A stretch of 64,000 bases of DNA from Pyramidobacter piscolens W5455 (GCF_000177335.1 NZ_ADFP01000121.1:1-64000), one strand, 5' to 3'; positions 7,330 through 16,557 are shown, numbered from the stretch's first letter. Translations and numbers: made by a program. Notes: a model not told the origin generated them from the letters alone.

Positions 7330-9936
7330 ATGAATACACATAACGAATTCTTATCACTACAACTTCCAGACGAATACGAAAAAGTTTTGGAAAGAGAAAA
7401 GACAATACGAAATCAACACATTGCCGATATTGAAGACAACAGCCGGAAAGCCTTCGAAGACGGTGTCTGGTCAAAACACAAACCGCTCCGTAGTCTAATG
7501 GCAAGCACGCTCCCCTTTATTACCGACTGTGCGCGCGCTGTCGCGAACAACCTCAAAAATACCGATGGCAAGGCCACCCCGCATAAGAACCATATCTTGA
7601 AATTTAGCAAGGAAGACATTGACGCATACTGTTATATCGCGTTGACGGTCATGCTCGATGAGAGCACTAAAGGGCGCTCTCTCACACATGTTTACGCTGC
7701 GATCGCGAGCGCCTGCGAAGAAGAAGCCCGAATCAATTTCTGGCAAAAAGCCGCGCCGCGTTTTTTTACAGCCGTCGTGAACCGTCAAAAGGAAAACACA
7801 TCCGACCCCTTGTGGATCAAGCTTGGTCTTTCAGTCGCCATGAACCGTTATGCGAACGGCGTTTACGGCGGCAAACCGCACAAGGAGGCGCAGTGGGAAA
7901 AATGGTCTACCAGCTATCGCTACTGGATGGCGTCAACACTGGCAGCCATCGTTTTGAGCAAAACATCTTTATTTGATGTTATCCGTATTCCCTATTCCGG
8001 CAATAAAAACATCTCGGAAACAGGGTACAAACTCATGCCCAGTGCGCAACTACTTCAATGGGTAGGAAACGCCGATGCAGTTCTTGGGCTTAAAGGAGGC
8101 TTTTATTTGCCTTTGCCGATCCCTCCAAGACACTGGACAAACACGCAAAACGGCGGCTACTGGACGGTCTACGGCGGTCAACTCCCACTCGTCAAAAACC
8201 GCAATGAAGCGTATCAGGAAGAAATTCTCAACCAGCCGGAACAGTTCGCCACCGTCTTTGAGGCCGTCAACGCCGCCCAAGACACAGCGTGGCGTATCAA
8301 CCAGCGCGTCTACACCGTTTTAACCGAACTCGTACACGAAGGAAAAGCTGTTGCAGGACTGCCGAGCGCTGACAAACTCCCCCTGCCGAACTGCCCTAAA
8401 TGCGGCGCGAAAATCGTCGAAGGCGTCAAACATGAATGCCTGCAAAGCCCGGAAGTACTCGACAGTTGGAAGGGCCTTGCACGAGCCGTATATCGAAAAA
8501 ACGCCAAGGCCATAGGCCAGAGGCTCCGCCTCGGCATGTCGATGGAAATCGCCGCACTGCTTCTAAACGACGAACGATTCTATTACGTATATCAAACCGA
8601 TTTCAGAGGCCGCCTTTACCCGGTCGGCAATTTAACGCCTCAAGGGACTGACTGGGAAAAAGGCATCTTGGAATTTGCGGACGGCGTCCCATTGGGCGCA
8701 CACGGCGCAAAATGGCTCGCTGTCCACGTCGCTAACTGTTGGGGCAACGACAAAGTAGATTACGACGAGCGCGTTCAATGGGCGAAAGACAACACGCAGT
8801 GGATTCGCGACTGTGCCAACGAACCCCTGATCCACAGAGAGTGGACCGAAGCCGATTCTCCGTTCATGTTCCTCGCCGCCTGCATCGAGTGGGACGGCTA
8901 TTGCAGGGAAGGCGACGGTTACCTGTCCCATACCCCTGTCGGCCTCGACGGCAGCTGTTCAGGAATCCAACACTATTCAGCTATGCTCCGCGACGAAGTG
9001 GGCGCAATCGCGACAAACGTCAAATGCCTCCCCAATCAACATAAAAAGTCCGACATCTACGGCCTTGTCGCCGAAGAGGCCGTCAAACAATTCCGGGAAG
9101 ACGCAACGGGGGCCGACGCAGACAAGGCCAAGTACGCCATGTTCCTTCTCGCCCATAACTTAATGGACCGAAAGATCACCAAACGCGCTGTCATGACACT
9201 CCCTTACGGTTCGACGTTTCAGACCGCCCGCGAGTACGTCTGCGAAGCTCTCAGCGAACGCACGGAAATCGAACAATATGACACCAAAGAAGTAAAAAGC
9301 CTGCTTATGTACGCGGCGACGACCGTTTGGCATGCTATCCCCAAAGTCGTAAAAGGCGCGCGGGAAGGCATGAAGTTCCTCAAGACCGTCGCCAACCTCG
9401 TTGCGAAAGCCAGCACCCCCGTCGCATGGGTAGCGCCGAGCGGTTTCGTCGTGCAGCAAAGTTACTATTTGACCGACATGAAGCGCATCAAGACACGGCT
9501 CCAAGGCAGCATCATCGTCAAAAACAAAATGCCATGTTGGGTAGCTTCGGGAGGTGCGGTTCTGTTGAAGGACAGCCACGATAGCCCTTACATCAACAAA
9601 GCCAAGCAGGTATCGGGGATTGCGCCAAATTTCATCCATTCTCTTGACGCTTCGCACCTGATGTTTTCTGTTTGCGCAGCTAAAAAATCCAGAATAACTT
9701 CTTTCGCTTTAGTTCACGACAGCCTTGGTGTTCATGCCGGTAAAACCGAAGAATTTGCTCAGATTCTCCGTGAACAATTCTGGCAATTATACACAAAACA
9801 CAAACCTCTGGAAGATTTTGTCGAGCATATTAAACCATTGTTAATTTCTGGTGATGAGCGCAAACTCCCCAAAATACCGATGATTAACACATTTTGTCCC
9901 GACGATATTTTGAAAGCCAAGTTTCTGTTTTCGTAA
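7330..9936 (+). CDS. single-subunit DNA-directed RNA polymerase (T7 gp1 family)
   Basis: 868 residues against 883 in T7. It would transcribe the middle and late phage genes from phage promoters. Catalytic landmarks align with T7 in spacing: DGSCSGIQHYSAMLRD with Asp540 (T7 D537), TKRAVMTLPYGST with Lys618 and Tyr626 (T7 K631, Y639), NFIHSLDASHL, and VHDS with His796-Asp797 (T7 H811-D812). YQTDFRGRLYPVG is the T7 DWRGRVYAV stretch. A CxxC...HxxC-like cluster near 355-370 (CPKCGAKIVEGVKHEC) resembles a small zinc site. Start ATG follows AAGGAGG. It is the first phage gene and is driven by a host-type promoter with an operator, so its repression should keep the prophage silent. Confidence 0.97.
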   Translation: MNTHNEFLSLQLPDEYEKVLEREKTIRNQHIADIEDNSRKAFEDGVWSKHKPLRSLMASTLPFITDCARAVANNLKNTDGKATPHKNHILKFSKEDIDAYCYIALTVMLDESTKGRSLTHVYAAIASACEEEARINFWQKAAPRFFTAVVNRQKENTSDPLWIKLGLSVAMNRYANGVYGGKPHKEAQWEKWSTSYRYWMASTLAAIVLSKTSLFDVIRIPYSGNKNISETGYKLMPSAQLLQWVGNADAVLGLKGGFYLPLPIPPRHWTNTQNGGYWTVYGGQLPLVKNRNEAYQEEILNQPEQFATVFEAVNAAQDTAWRINQRVYTVLTELVHEGKAVAGLPSADKLPLPNCPKCGAKIVEGVKHECLQSPEVLDSWKGLARAVYRKNAKAIGQRLRLGMSMEIAALLLNDERFYYVYQTDFRGRLYPVGNLTPQGTDWEKGILEFADGVPLGAHGAKWLAVHVANCWGNDKVDYDERVQWAKDNTQWIRDCANEPLIHREWTEADSPFMFLAACIEWDGYCREGDGYLSHTPVGLDGSCSGIQHYSAMLRDEVGAIATNVKCLPNQHKKSDIYGLVAEEAVKQFREDATGADADKAKYAMFLLAHNLMDRKITKRAVMTLPYGSTFQTAREYVCEALSERTEIEQYDTKEVKSLLMYAATTVWHAIPKVVKGAREGMKFLKTVANLVAKASTPVAWVAPSGFVVQQSYYLTDMKRIKTRLQGSIIVKNKMPCWVASGGAVLLKDSHDSPYINKAKQVSGIAPNFIHSLDASHLMFSVCAAKKSRITSFALVHDSLGVHAGKTEEFAQILREQFWQLYTKHKPLEDFVEHIKPLLISGDERKLPKIPMINTFCPDDILKAKFLFS

Positions 9937-9945
9937 TCGCATATA

Positions 9946-10014
9946 TAGTGCACCTTTTGCAAATGGCAAAGTTATTTTGACCAAAACACCGCCGTTCCTG
10001 AAAAAGGTGCACTA
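9946..10014. repeat. inverted repeat after the RNA polymerase gene
   Basis: TAGTGCACCTTTT (9946-9958) and its exact complement (10002-10014) enclose 43 nt. A second hairpin follows at 10041-10062 (CTTTGGAAA, 4-nt loop, TTTCCAAAG), flanked by a further AAGCAG/CTGCTT pair. Both lie in the 513-bp gap between RNA polymerase and the next gene and suggest a folded transcript. Confidence 0.7.
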
Positions 10015-10242
10015 GTGAGAGAAGCAGTTTCACGAACGGACTTTGGAAAATGGTTTCCAAAGTGCTGCTTAAATTCTCATCTTCCTCGCCTGCAACCTTG
10101 CGTTACGAATTGGGGGGCCGTAATGCACGAGACGGGGAAGACGCCCGTGGGGGGTAGGGGGGGGCAATAACTTATATCTTAATAATTCAACAGGAATTAC
10201 TAAGAATGAGTTAAAGCTCTTTCAATATTACCTATTTCTCCG

Positions 10243-10298
10243 ACAAAAACCGTCTACTCGGATCGCTACCGCGATCCTCGTAACCAGACGGTTTTTGT
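10243..10298 (+). terminator. strong terminator-like hairpin after RNA polymerase
   Basis: ACAAAAACCGTCT (10243-10255) pairs perfectly with 10286-10298, and an inner stem GGATCGC/GCGATCC continues it; the right arm ends in GTTTTTGT. The place matches the early terminator of T7, which stops host RNA polymerase after the early region. The bases 10100-10240 between the hairpins hold G runs and nothing recognisable. Confidence 0.65.
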
Positions 10299-10343
10299 AA
10301 AACCCTTGGTAACGACACCTTGGAGGTTATAAACCTAGGTATA

Positions 10344-10412
10344 AATTAAACCGTCTTAAACAATAACTTAACGGTTCATCGATAACGAAGATTGTTTAAG
10401 GATTGGTTTAAT
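10344..10412. repeat. AT-rich imperfect hairpin before the replication block
   Basis: Two nested arm pairs: AATTAAACC with GGTTTAATT and TTAAACAAT with ATTGTTTAA, separated by a small internal loop. It ends 38 bp before the next gene. It may be a 5' leader structure or part of a phage promoter region; I cannot tell which. Confidence 0.5.
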
Positions 10413-10449
10413 TATATTTAACATATCTCATTGTGTTGGGGGTGATGAA

Positions 10450-10731
10450 GTGATTCCGGTTCCCGTCGATCTTTATGCAAAATGTGCCAATGCGTCGATG
10501 CACAATGTGTCCTTAACGGTCATGCAGATTTTGAACAATATCCAAGACCTGTCGCATGACACGCAGTTGATGTCGTCGTGCGCCCTCTTCCTGTGTCTGG
10601 CCGAGCGCTATTCTATCCGGCCAACGGAGTTGATGAACCTCGCGTCGAATCTCATCAAAAAAGCAGGCGGTTATCCCAAGGCGACATTCGAAGCCTTGAA
10701 AGCGTATATGAAAAACGAATTGGAGGATTGA
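10450..10731 (+). CDS. hypothetical protein, first gene of the replication block
   Basis: 93 residues from a GTG preceded by GGGGGTGATGAA. Mostly helical, no membrane segment. The C-terminal half has a regular pattern (RPTELMNLASNLIKKAGGYP). Its stop overlaps the ribosome-binding region of the SSB gene, so the two are probably translated together. Function unknown; early T7-like genes at this place are often small regulators. Confidence 0.7.
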   Translation: MIPVPVDLYAKCANASMHNVSLTVMQILNNIQDLSHDTQLMSSCALFLCLAERYSIRPTELMNLASNLIKKAGGYPKATFEALKAYMKNELED

Positions 10732-10736
10732 CAACA

Positions 10737-11474
10737 GTGTTGAAAGAAAAAGTGGACAAGAACGGATTCAAACGGTTGGTCGGTACGACTCCCGCGGGCA
10801 AGGCGTTGTTTTGTCGCGTGTTCGAACCGGATTATCAGTTCGACGAGCGTGGCGATTACTCCGCGACAATTCTGCTATCGAAGGACAACCCCGAGGTCGC
10901 CGAACTGGAACGGCAGTTCGAAGCCCTGATGGCCGAAGCGGAAGCCATGGCGCAAGAGAACGCCGCCAAGAACAAAAACCCGAGAAAGCGCAATGAACTC
11001 CCGCCCCGTAAAGACGAGAACCACGGCGACTGGTTCGACAAGAACGGCGAGCCTACCGGCGAATACGCCATCCGGGCGAAAGCGAAAGCTTCCGGCACCA
11101 GCAAACAGGGCAAAGACTGGACATTCAGCCCGTTCGTCTGCGACGCGCAGGGCGTGCCTTTCCCCGAAGAGCCCAAGCGCCTTATCGGCAACGGCTCGAC
11201 AATCAAGCTCGCCGTCACGGCGTTCCCGTACGCCAGCCCGATCGGCTATGGCATCTCCATCCGTCTCGACGCGCTGCAAGTTCTTGACCTCGTGGAATAC
11301 AACAAGCGCGACGCCAAGACGTATGGCTTCGGAGAAGAAGAAGGGTATAGTGTCGCCAGTGCCGATGAGCACGATGAGACAGCGCAGTTTGCGGATGAGG
11401 ACAAATACGAAGGCACTACTGCACAGCCTGTATCGTATCGCGAGCGCGCATCGCAGGAAACGGGGGATTTTTAA
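10737..11474 (+). CDS. single-stranded DNA-binding protein, T7 gp2.5-like
   Basis: 245 residues from a GTG, chosen because GGAGG at 10722-10726 sits 10 nt upstream; the frame is open further left but overlaps the previous gene. The protein has the OB-fold pattern seen in gp2.5/DUF2815 proteins: RLVGTTPAGKALFCRVFEPD, then YSATILLSKD, GNGSTIKLAVTAFPY and GYGISIRLDALQVLDL. The C-terminal tail is acidic (EEEGYSVASADEHDETAQFA), as needed in gp2.5 for contacts with DNA polymerase and helicase. Located directly before endonuclease I, the same order as T7 genes 2.5 and 3. Confidence 0.85.
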   Translation: MLKEKVDKNGFKRLVGTTPAGKALFCRVFEPDYQFDERGDYSATILLSKDNPEVAELERQFEALMAEAEAMAQENAAKNKNPRKRNELPPRKDENHGDWFDKNGEPTGEYAIRAKAKASGTSKQGKDWTFSPFVCDAQGVPFPEEPKRLIGNGSTIKLAVTAFPYASPIGYGISIRLDALQVLDLVEYNKRDAKTYGFGEEEGYSVASADEHDETAQFADEDKYEGTTAQPVSYRERASQETGDF

Positions 11475-11894
11475 GTGATCCTGTTCCCTAAAAAACGCGG
11501 GCGGCGTCCGCACGAAGGCGCGGGCACTTCGCGCTTTCAGACTGAGGTCGGCGCGCAACTTGAATCATATGGTTTTTTCGGCTGCGATAAACCACCCAAG
11601 ATCGAATACGCCGAGAAACACACGTATACGCCAGATTTTATCCTTCCGAACGAGACTATCATCGAAGTAAAAGGGTACTTCCCGCCCGAAGACCGGTCGA
11701 AGATGCTCCATGTCAAAGAATCCAACCCAAATCTCGACATTCGGTTTATCTTTTCCTCCCCGCGAAAAACACTTACCAAAACGTCTAAGACAACCTATGG
11801 CGAGTGGGCAACGAAGAACGGCTTTAAATGGGCCGAGAAAAAAATCCCGGTTGAGTGGCTGTACGAAGAGAAAGGAGATGTACACACTGCGTAA
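11475..11894 (+). CDS. endonuclease I, Holliday-junction resolvase (T7 gp3 family)
   Basis: 139 residues from a GTG that directly follows the SSB stop. It resolves branched DNA and helps degrade host DNA. The active-site set fits T7 endonuclease I almost residue for residue: YTPDF with Asp54 (T7 D55), IEVKG with Glu64 and Lys66 (T7 E65, K67) and an N-terminal Glu in RFQTEVGAQLES. DRSKMLHVKESNP and IPVEWL match the family C-terminal parts. It works with the SSB, helicase and polymerase genes around it. Confidence 0.95.
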   Translation: MILFPKKRGRRPHEGAGTSRFQTEVGAQLESYGFFGCDKPPKIEYAEKHTYTPDFILPNETIIEVKGYFPPEDRSKMLHVKESNPNLDIRFIFSSPRKTLTKTSKTTYGEWATKNGFKWAEKKIPVEWLYEEKGDVHTA

Positions 11895-12354
11895 AATCGA
11901 CTTGATCGTTATCCATTGCGCCGCGACGAAACCGTCCATGAACGTCGGCGCGAAAGAAATCAACATCTGGCACCGCCAGCGCGGCTTTTACAATCCCGCG
12001 AGCGGCCTTTCCATCGGTTATCACTATGTAATCCGCCGCGACGGCACGGTCGAAACCGGACGCCCCGTCAATCAGCCCGGAGCGCACGCCAAAGGTTACA
12101 ACGCCAACAGTATTGGAATCTGCCTGATTGGCGGCCTCAATCAAGACACCGGCAAGCCCGAAGCGAACTACACTGAAAAACAATGGGAGGCGTTGTTGGC
12201 GCTGGTCGTCTCACTTTGCAAAGAATACGGCGTCACGAAAGTCGTCGGGCACAACCAGCTCGCCGTAAAAGACTGCCCGTGCTTCCGTGTGCCCGAGTGG
12301 CTGGACGGAAACAGCACGGCGTTCGAAGAAGGAGGAATCGAGATTGAATACTGA
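11878..12354 (+). CDS. N-acetylmuramoyl-L-alanine amidase (T7 lysozyme, gp3.5 family)
   Basis: 158 residues. It cuts the amide bond between muramic acid and the peptide stem, and in T7 it also binds and inhibits the phage RNA polymerase. The zinc ligands are His13 (VIHCAATK), His125 and Cys133 (VVGHNQLAVKDC), with Lys131 as the catalytic lysine, in the same spacing as T7. YHYVIRRDGTVETGRP is the family core. The start overlaps the end of the endonuclease gene by 17 bp; the MYTLRKIDL N-terminus is close to the T7 protein length. No signal peptide, so release needs the holin encoded at 34299. Confidence 0.95.
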   Translation: MYTLRKIDLIVIHCAATKPSMNVGAKEINIWHRQRGFYNPASGLSIGYHYVIRRDGTVETGRPVNQPGAHAKGYNANSIGICLIGGLNQDTGKPEANYTEKQWEALLALVVSLCKEYGVTKVVGHNQLAVKDCPCFRVPEWLDGNSTAFEEGGIEIEY

Positions 12355-12640
12355 CGAACTTATCAGGCAGTACCGCAAAAACAGCCGTTACCCCAAACCG
12401 CGCGCGCAGGCGCTCGCCGACATCGAGAATTTCCTCGCCGTCGTCGCCAAGGCGCTCACGGACGAAGAACGCGTAAACCTTCGCGGCGTCGGCATTCTGA
12501 CGACGACACTCTCGGAAGTGGGAGACAAGACCTATAAAAACCCGCGTACAGGTGAGAGCTTCGTCAAAGAAGGGCATAAGACTCTCCGAGCAAAGTTCAA
12601 GCCTTCCAAGGCCATCTATGGGGCCTATGGATTGGCTTAA
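12344..12640 (+). CDS. HU/IHF-family DNA-binding protein
   Basis: 98 residues from TTG, supported by GGAGG 8 nt upstream and by the family length; the longer frame upstream lies within the amidase gene. The middle and C-terminal part (NLRGVGILTTTLSEV, YKNPRTGESFVKEGHKTLRA, KFKPSKA) follows the HU pattern of a beta arm with NPxTGE and a final FKPSKALK-like helix. HU proteins bend DNA. It sits between amidase and primase-helicase; such a gene is not part of the T7 set and may aid replication or packaging. Confidence 0.75.
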   Translation: MNTDELIRQYRKNSRYPKPRAQALADIENFLAVVAKALTDEERVNLRGVGILTTTLSEVGDKTYKNPRTGESFVKEGHKTLRAKFKPSKAIYGAYGLA

Positions 12641-14404
12641 ATGTCAAACAGCGCGACCGTTCAAGCGCACATTGCCTGTCCTGTCTGCGGGAGCCACGAC
12701 GCGGCGGCATTATACTCGGACGGCCATTTGTACTGCTTCTCCTGCCAGAGCAACATAGCCGGAGAAGCGACGGGAGCGAAACGGACGCACATGCCCGCCG
12801 AACTGATCAAAGACATCGAATATCTGCCGCTGACAGCCCGCGATCTGACCATCGACACCTGTCGCAAATTCAGCTACGGCGTCGCTGATGACGGTACTAA
12901 CGTCTGGCAAGTCGCGACCTACTATGACCAGAACGGGGAACCTGTAGCACAGCACCTCCGCGGAAAAGACAAAACATTCCGATGGCGCGGTTCTCCGCAG
13001 AACGTGAAGCTTTACGGCCAGCAGTTGTGGAACGACCACGGAAAAATGGTTATCGTCACCGAAGGCGAGATCGACTGCCTCAGCGTGTCGCAAGTACAGG
13101 GCAACCGGTGGCCGGTTGTTTCAGTGCCCAACGGCGTGACAAGCGCTGTGCGTGCATTCAAAGACAACCTTGAATGGCTTGAGTCTTTCGAAAAAGTCGT
13201 CATTTGCTTTGACATGGACGAACCGGGACGGAAAGCGGCGAACGAAGCCGCGCAGGTACTCAGCCCCGGCAAAGCCTTCATCATGTACTTGCCGCTGAAA
13301 GACCCTAACGACATGCTTAAAGCAGGCAAGACCGCCGAACTGATCAGCGCGATCTGGTCAGCCGCCCCTTATCGTCCGGACGGAATCGTTTCCGGAATCG
13401 AATTGTGGGATGAGTTGACGAAAGCGCCGGAGAAAGGCTACGCGACGCCGTTTCCCAAACTCAACACGATGACGGACGGCATCCGTAAAAAAGAACTGTG
13501 GCTCTTCACCGCCGGTTCCGGAATAGGCAAGTCAACCGTCGTCCATGAAATAGCGTACCATTTCATGACGCAGCACAAGCTGACCATCGGCGTTATGGCG
13601 TTGGAGGAGAGCAAACGTCGAGCTGCGGAAAGATATCTGTCGATCTACCTGAACAAACCGCTCCACTTGACCCGTGAAGGCGTCAGCGAAGAAGCATTGA
13701 AAGACGCTTACGACCACACCATCGGCCAAGAGGGGCGGTTTTATTTGTACGATCATTTTGGCTCCACCGACATTGACACGCTCATGAGCCGCATCCGCTA
13801 TATGGCTGTTTCCTGCGCCATCGATTTCCTCGTCCTCGATCACATCAGTATCGTCGTGTCGGGATTAAGAGACGCCGGGGAGAGCGAGCGCAAACAGATC
13901 GACATGCTGATGACGGCGCTGCGCAGTTTGGTGGAAGACACAGGCATCGGCGTCCTCGGCGTCGTCCATCTCAAGCGCCCCGCACAGGGAGCTTCATGGA
14001 ACGATGGCAAAAAACCGGCGCTGACCGATCTCCGCGGTTCAGGCGGCCTCGAACAGCTGTCCGATATGGTCGTCTCCCTGTCCCGCAACCAGCAGGATGA
14101 AGAGACAGGCAATTACAGCCGCCTGAACGTGTTGAAGAACCGCTTCACAGGCGTTGTCGGTACTGCCGACACCCTGCTGTATGACAACCGCACGGGCCGT
14201 CTCCTTGCAGTACAGGACAAAGACGACCCGTTCAGGGAGGAAAATCGAGGCAATGTTTTCGAAAACAACGTTAAAGAACAAGATACGCAGTGGCCGCTAC
14301 GAGTTTCGGAACAGCGACGGGCGTCTGCGCCTGCACAAACTGACGCTGGGCGAAAGACTGAAAAAAGCGTTGAACAGCCTTTGGAAGGGGAGGTAGATTT
14401 CTGA
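12641..14404 (+). CDS. DNA primase-helicase (T7 gp4 family)
   Basis: 587 residues, near the 566 of T7 gp4. It makes RNA primers and unwinds the fork as a hexamer. N-terminal zinc ribbon CPVCGSHDAAALYSDGHLYC with a further Cys pair (residues about 13-35), TOPRIM motifs EGEIDCLSV and CFDMDEPGRKAA (about 140-200), then a RecA-like helicase: Walker A GSGIGKST (Lys297), LVLDHISIVVSG as Walker B, and DLRGSGGLEQLSDMVVSLSRN as the H4/arginine-finger part. The start directly follows the HU stop. The C-terminal tail ends in acidic EGEVDF, fitting the polymerase-binding acidic tail of gp4. Confidence 0.96.
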   Translation: MSNSATVQAHIACPVCGSHDAAALYSDGHLYCFSCQSNIAGEATGAKRTHMPAELIKDIEYLPLTARDLTIDTCRKFSYGVADDGTNVWQVATYYDQNGEPVAQHLRGKDKTFRWRGSPQNVKLYGQQLWNDHGKMVIVTEGEIDCLSVSQVQGNRWPVVSVPNGVTSAVRAFKDNLEWLESFEKVVICFDMDEPGRKAANEAAQVLSPGKAFIMYLPLKDPNDMLKAGKTAELISAIWSAAPYRPDGIVSGIELWDELTKAPEKGYATPFPKLNTMTDGIRKKELWLFTAGSGIGKSTVVHEIAYHFMTQHKLTIGVMALEESKRRAAERYLSIYLNKPLHLTREGVSEEALKDAYDHTIGQEGRFYLYDHFGSTDIDTLMSRIRYMAVSCAIDFLVLDHISIVVSGLRDAGESERKQIDMLMTALRSLVEDTGIGVLGVVHLKRPAQGASWNDGKKPALTDLRGSGGLEQLSDMVVSLSRNQQDEETGNYSRLNVLKNRFTGVVGTADTLLYDNRTGRLLAVQDKDDPFREENRGNVFENNVKEQDTQWPLRVSEQRRASAPAQTDAGRKTEKSVEQPLEGEVDF

Positions 14405-14580
14405 TGTTGCTTACTATTGTTGAAAAAGTGCTGGCGGCCGTGCAGCCGTTGATTCAGGCAAAAGCGGAAGTGATGGTATTCAACGCGCGCTGGGCGCCGG
14501 TGTTGTGGTGTTCTTGTTTTGCGTTTCTTGCTGTGTCCGTCATTTGCGCGGTTGCTTTTGCCGCCAGGCGTTTATCTTGA
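14404..14580 (+). CDS. small single-pass membrane protein
   Basis: 58 residues; ATG overlaps the previous stop (TGATG). The first half is a helix (MLLTIVEKVLAAVQPLIQ), the second a strong hydrophobic segment (WCSCFAFLAVSVICAVAFAA) ended by ARRLS. It lies between primase-helicase and DNA polymerase. Function unknown; small toxins of host membranes occur at such places in T7-like phages. Confidence 0.55.
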   Translation: MLLTIVEKVLAAVQPLIQAKAEVMVFNARWAPVLWCSCFAFLAVSVICAVAFAARRLS

Positions 14581-14586
14581 TACGAA

Positions 14587-16557
14587 ATGCTCATCTTCGA
14601 CATTGAAACGGACGGCCTTCTCGACGCGACCACAAAAGTCCACTGCCTGACGATCTACGATACAGAGACTGACGAGTCTCGCCTTTACTCGTCGCGTGGG
14701 GATTACCCGCAAATTCCTGTTGGAGTAGAACGGCTGGCCGCTGCGGACTGTGTTTGCGGGCATAATGTTCTGGCGTTTGATATCCCCGCGCTGACAAAGG
14801 TTTACCCCTCTTTCGCGCCTAAAGGCGAAGTCGTCGACACTTTGACGATCTCCCGCCTTATCTGGACGAACCTTGCCGATTTGGATTTTACGGAGATACG
14901 TCGTGCCAAAACACCAGCTCAGCCCATGTTTTTCTTTCCGAAAAAGCTAGTTGGTTCCCATTCCCTCAAAGCGTGGGGGTACCGCCTCGGCGTGCTGAAG
15001 GGCGAGTTCGGCGAGACGACCGACTGGCAGGAATGGTCCGAGGAAATGTGCGCGTACAATAGGCAAGACGTTGTTGTGACCAGGGCGCTGTGGGAGCGGA
15101 TACAGGAGCAGGACTACAGTCAGACGGCCATCGACCTTGAACACCAGTTCCAGAAAATCATCCTGCAACAAGAGCAGAACGGCTTTCCTTTCAACCAAGA
15201 GAAAGCCGTTCTTTATTATTCCCAACTCGCCAAGCGCCGCGAGGAACTGACGCAGGAATTGCAGCGCATTTTTCCTCCGGAAGATAAAGGCGACTGGTTT
15301 GTCCCAAAAGTCAACAACGCCAAGCGCGGCTACGTCAAAGGCGAGCGCGTTTGGAGAGCGCGCATCACCGCCTTCAACCCCGGCAGCCGCAAGGATATCG
15401 CCGAACGGTTGAGAGAGACGCGCGGCTGGGAACCGCAGGAGTACACCGAACGTGGCACTCCGAAAGTCGATGAAGAAGTTCTTTCGGCCCTCGACTGGCC
15501 GGAAGCAAAAGCCCTGAGCGAGTATTTCCTTGTGCAGAAACGTATCGGACAGCTCGCCGAGGGCAACAACGCGTGGCTCAAGCTGGTGGGGAGAGACGGC
15601 CGTATCCACGGCCACGTCATCACCAACGGAGCCGTTACAGGGAGGTGCACACATGTCAGTCCGAACATGGCTCAGGTGCCTGCCGTGGGCGTTCCTTGGG
15701 GCGCTGAGTTTCGCAGTCTGTTCTATGCTCCCCCCGGCTGGTCGGTTCTGGGCGCTGACGCTTCTGGCCTTGAACTGCGGTGTCTTGCTCATTTTATGGC
15801 TCGGTACGATGGTGGCGCTTACGCGAGAAAAATCCTCGAAGGCGACATCCACTGGGCCAACGCGCAGGCGCTGGGATTGGTAGCGGAAGGCGAAAAGAAA
15901 GACCCCGAGAACCCCTACCACATGTGGGCGCGAAACAAAGTCGCGAAACGATTTATTTACGCTCTGAATTACGGCGCGGGCGACCATAAGCTCGGCGAAC
16001 TCGTCGAACTGACCGACGATCAGGCGAAAGCGCTGCTCGCCGCCGCGCCGAAGAGCAAGATCGACCAGACCAGCGCTCGACTTGCCAAACAGTTTCAGTA
16101 TAAAACTATCACGTTCAAGGACATTGCGCAGAGTTTGAAAGGCGCAGAGCTTCGCGCAACATTCATGAAGAACCTCCCGGCGCTAGCGTCGCTGATCGAA
16201 GACGTGAAACGCGTTGCCAAAAAGCGCGGTTATCTCATCGGCCTCGACAAGCGCCGTTTGAACGTCCGTTCGATACACAGTGCTTTCAACACGCTGCTGC
16301 AATCGGCCGGAGCTATCGCCGTCAAGAAAGCCACCTGCGTTCTGTGGGACGACCTGACCACTGCTGGCCTCGCCGACAAAGTCCAGCAAGTCGCGCACGT
16401 TCACGACGAATATCAATTATTGGTGAAAGAAGGAGAGGAAGAACATGTTGGACAAATCGCCACCGCTGCGTTTGGAAAAGCCGGCTTATTCTTTGAATTC
16501 AGAATCCCTCTTGCGGGAGAGTTCAAATTTGGAAGAAATTGGGCTGAAACTCATTAG
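14587..16557 (+). CDS. DNA polymerase with 3'-5' exonuclease (T7 gp5, family A)
   Basis: 656 residues (T7: 704). The exonuclease domain opens the protein: DIETDGLLDATTKVHC (Exo I) and later YNRQDVVVTRALW (Exo III-like). The polymerase domain has motif A GADASGLELRCLAH with Asp391, motif B KVAKRFIYALNYGAG, and motif C VAHVHDEYQLLV with His606-Asp607. The T7 thioredoxin-binding loop cannot be judged by eye. It begins six bases after the small membrane protein gene. With SSB, primase-helicase and exonuclease it forms a full T7-type replisome. Confidence 0.97.
   Translation: MLIFDIETDGLLDATTKVHCLTIYDTETDESRLYSSRGDYPQIPVGVERLAAADCVCGHNVLAFDIPALTKVYPSFAPKGEVVDTLTISRLIWTNLADLDFTEIRRAKTPAQPMFFFPKKLVGSHSLKAWGYRLGVLKGEFGETTDWQEWSEEMCAYNRQDVVVTRALWERIQEQDYSQTAIDLEHQFQKIILQQEQNGFPFNQEKAVLYYSQLAKRREELTQELQRIFPPEDKGDWFVPKVNNAKRGYVKGERVWRARITAFNPGSRKDIAERLRETRGWEPQEYTERGTPKVDEEVLSALDWPEAKALSEYFLVQKRIGQLAEGNNAWLKLVGRDGRIHGHVITNGAVTGRCTHVSPNMAQVPAVGVPWGAEFRSLFYAPPGWSVLGADASGLELRCLAHFMARYDGGAYARKILEGDIHWANAQALGLVAEGEKKDPENPYHMWARNKVAKRFIYALNYGAGDHKLGELVELTDDQAKALLAAAPKSKIDQTSARLAKQFQYKTITFKDIAQSLKGAELRATFMKNLPALASLIEDVKRVAKKRGYLIGLDKRRLNVRSIHSAFNTLLQSAGAIAVKKATCVLWDDLTTAGLADKVQQVAHVHDEYQLLVKEGEEEHVGQIATAAFGKAGLFFEFRIPLAGEFKFGRNWAETH

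Noticed and set aside
10128-10165. G-quadruplex in the G-rich run after the polymerase gene
   Set aside because: G runs are long but not set in four regular tracts with short loops; support is too weak to list.
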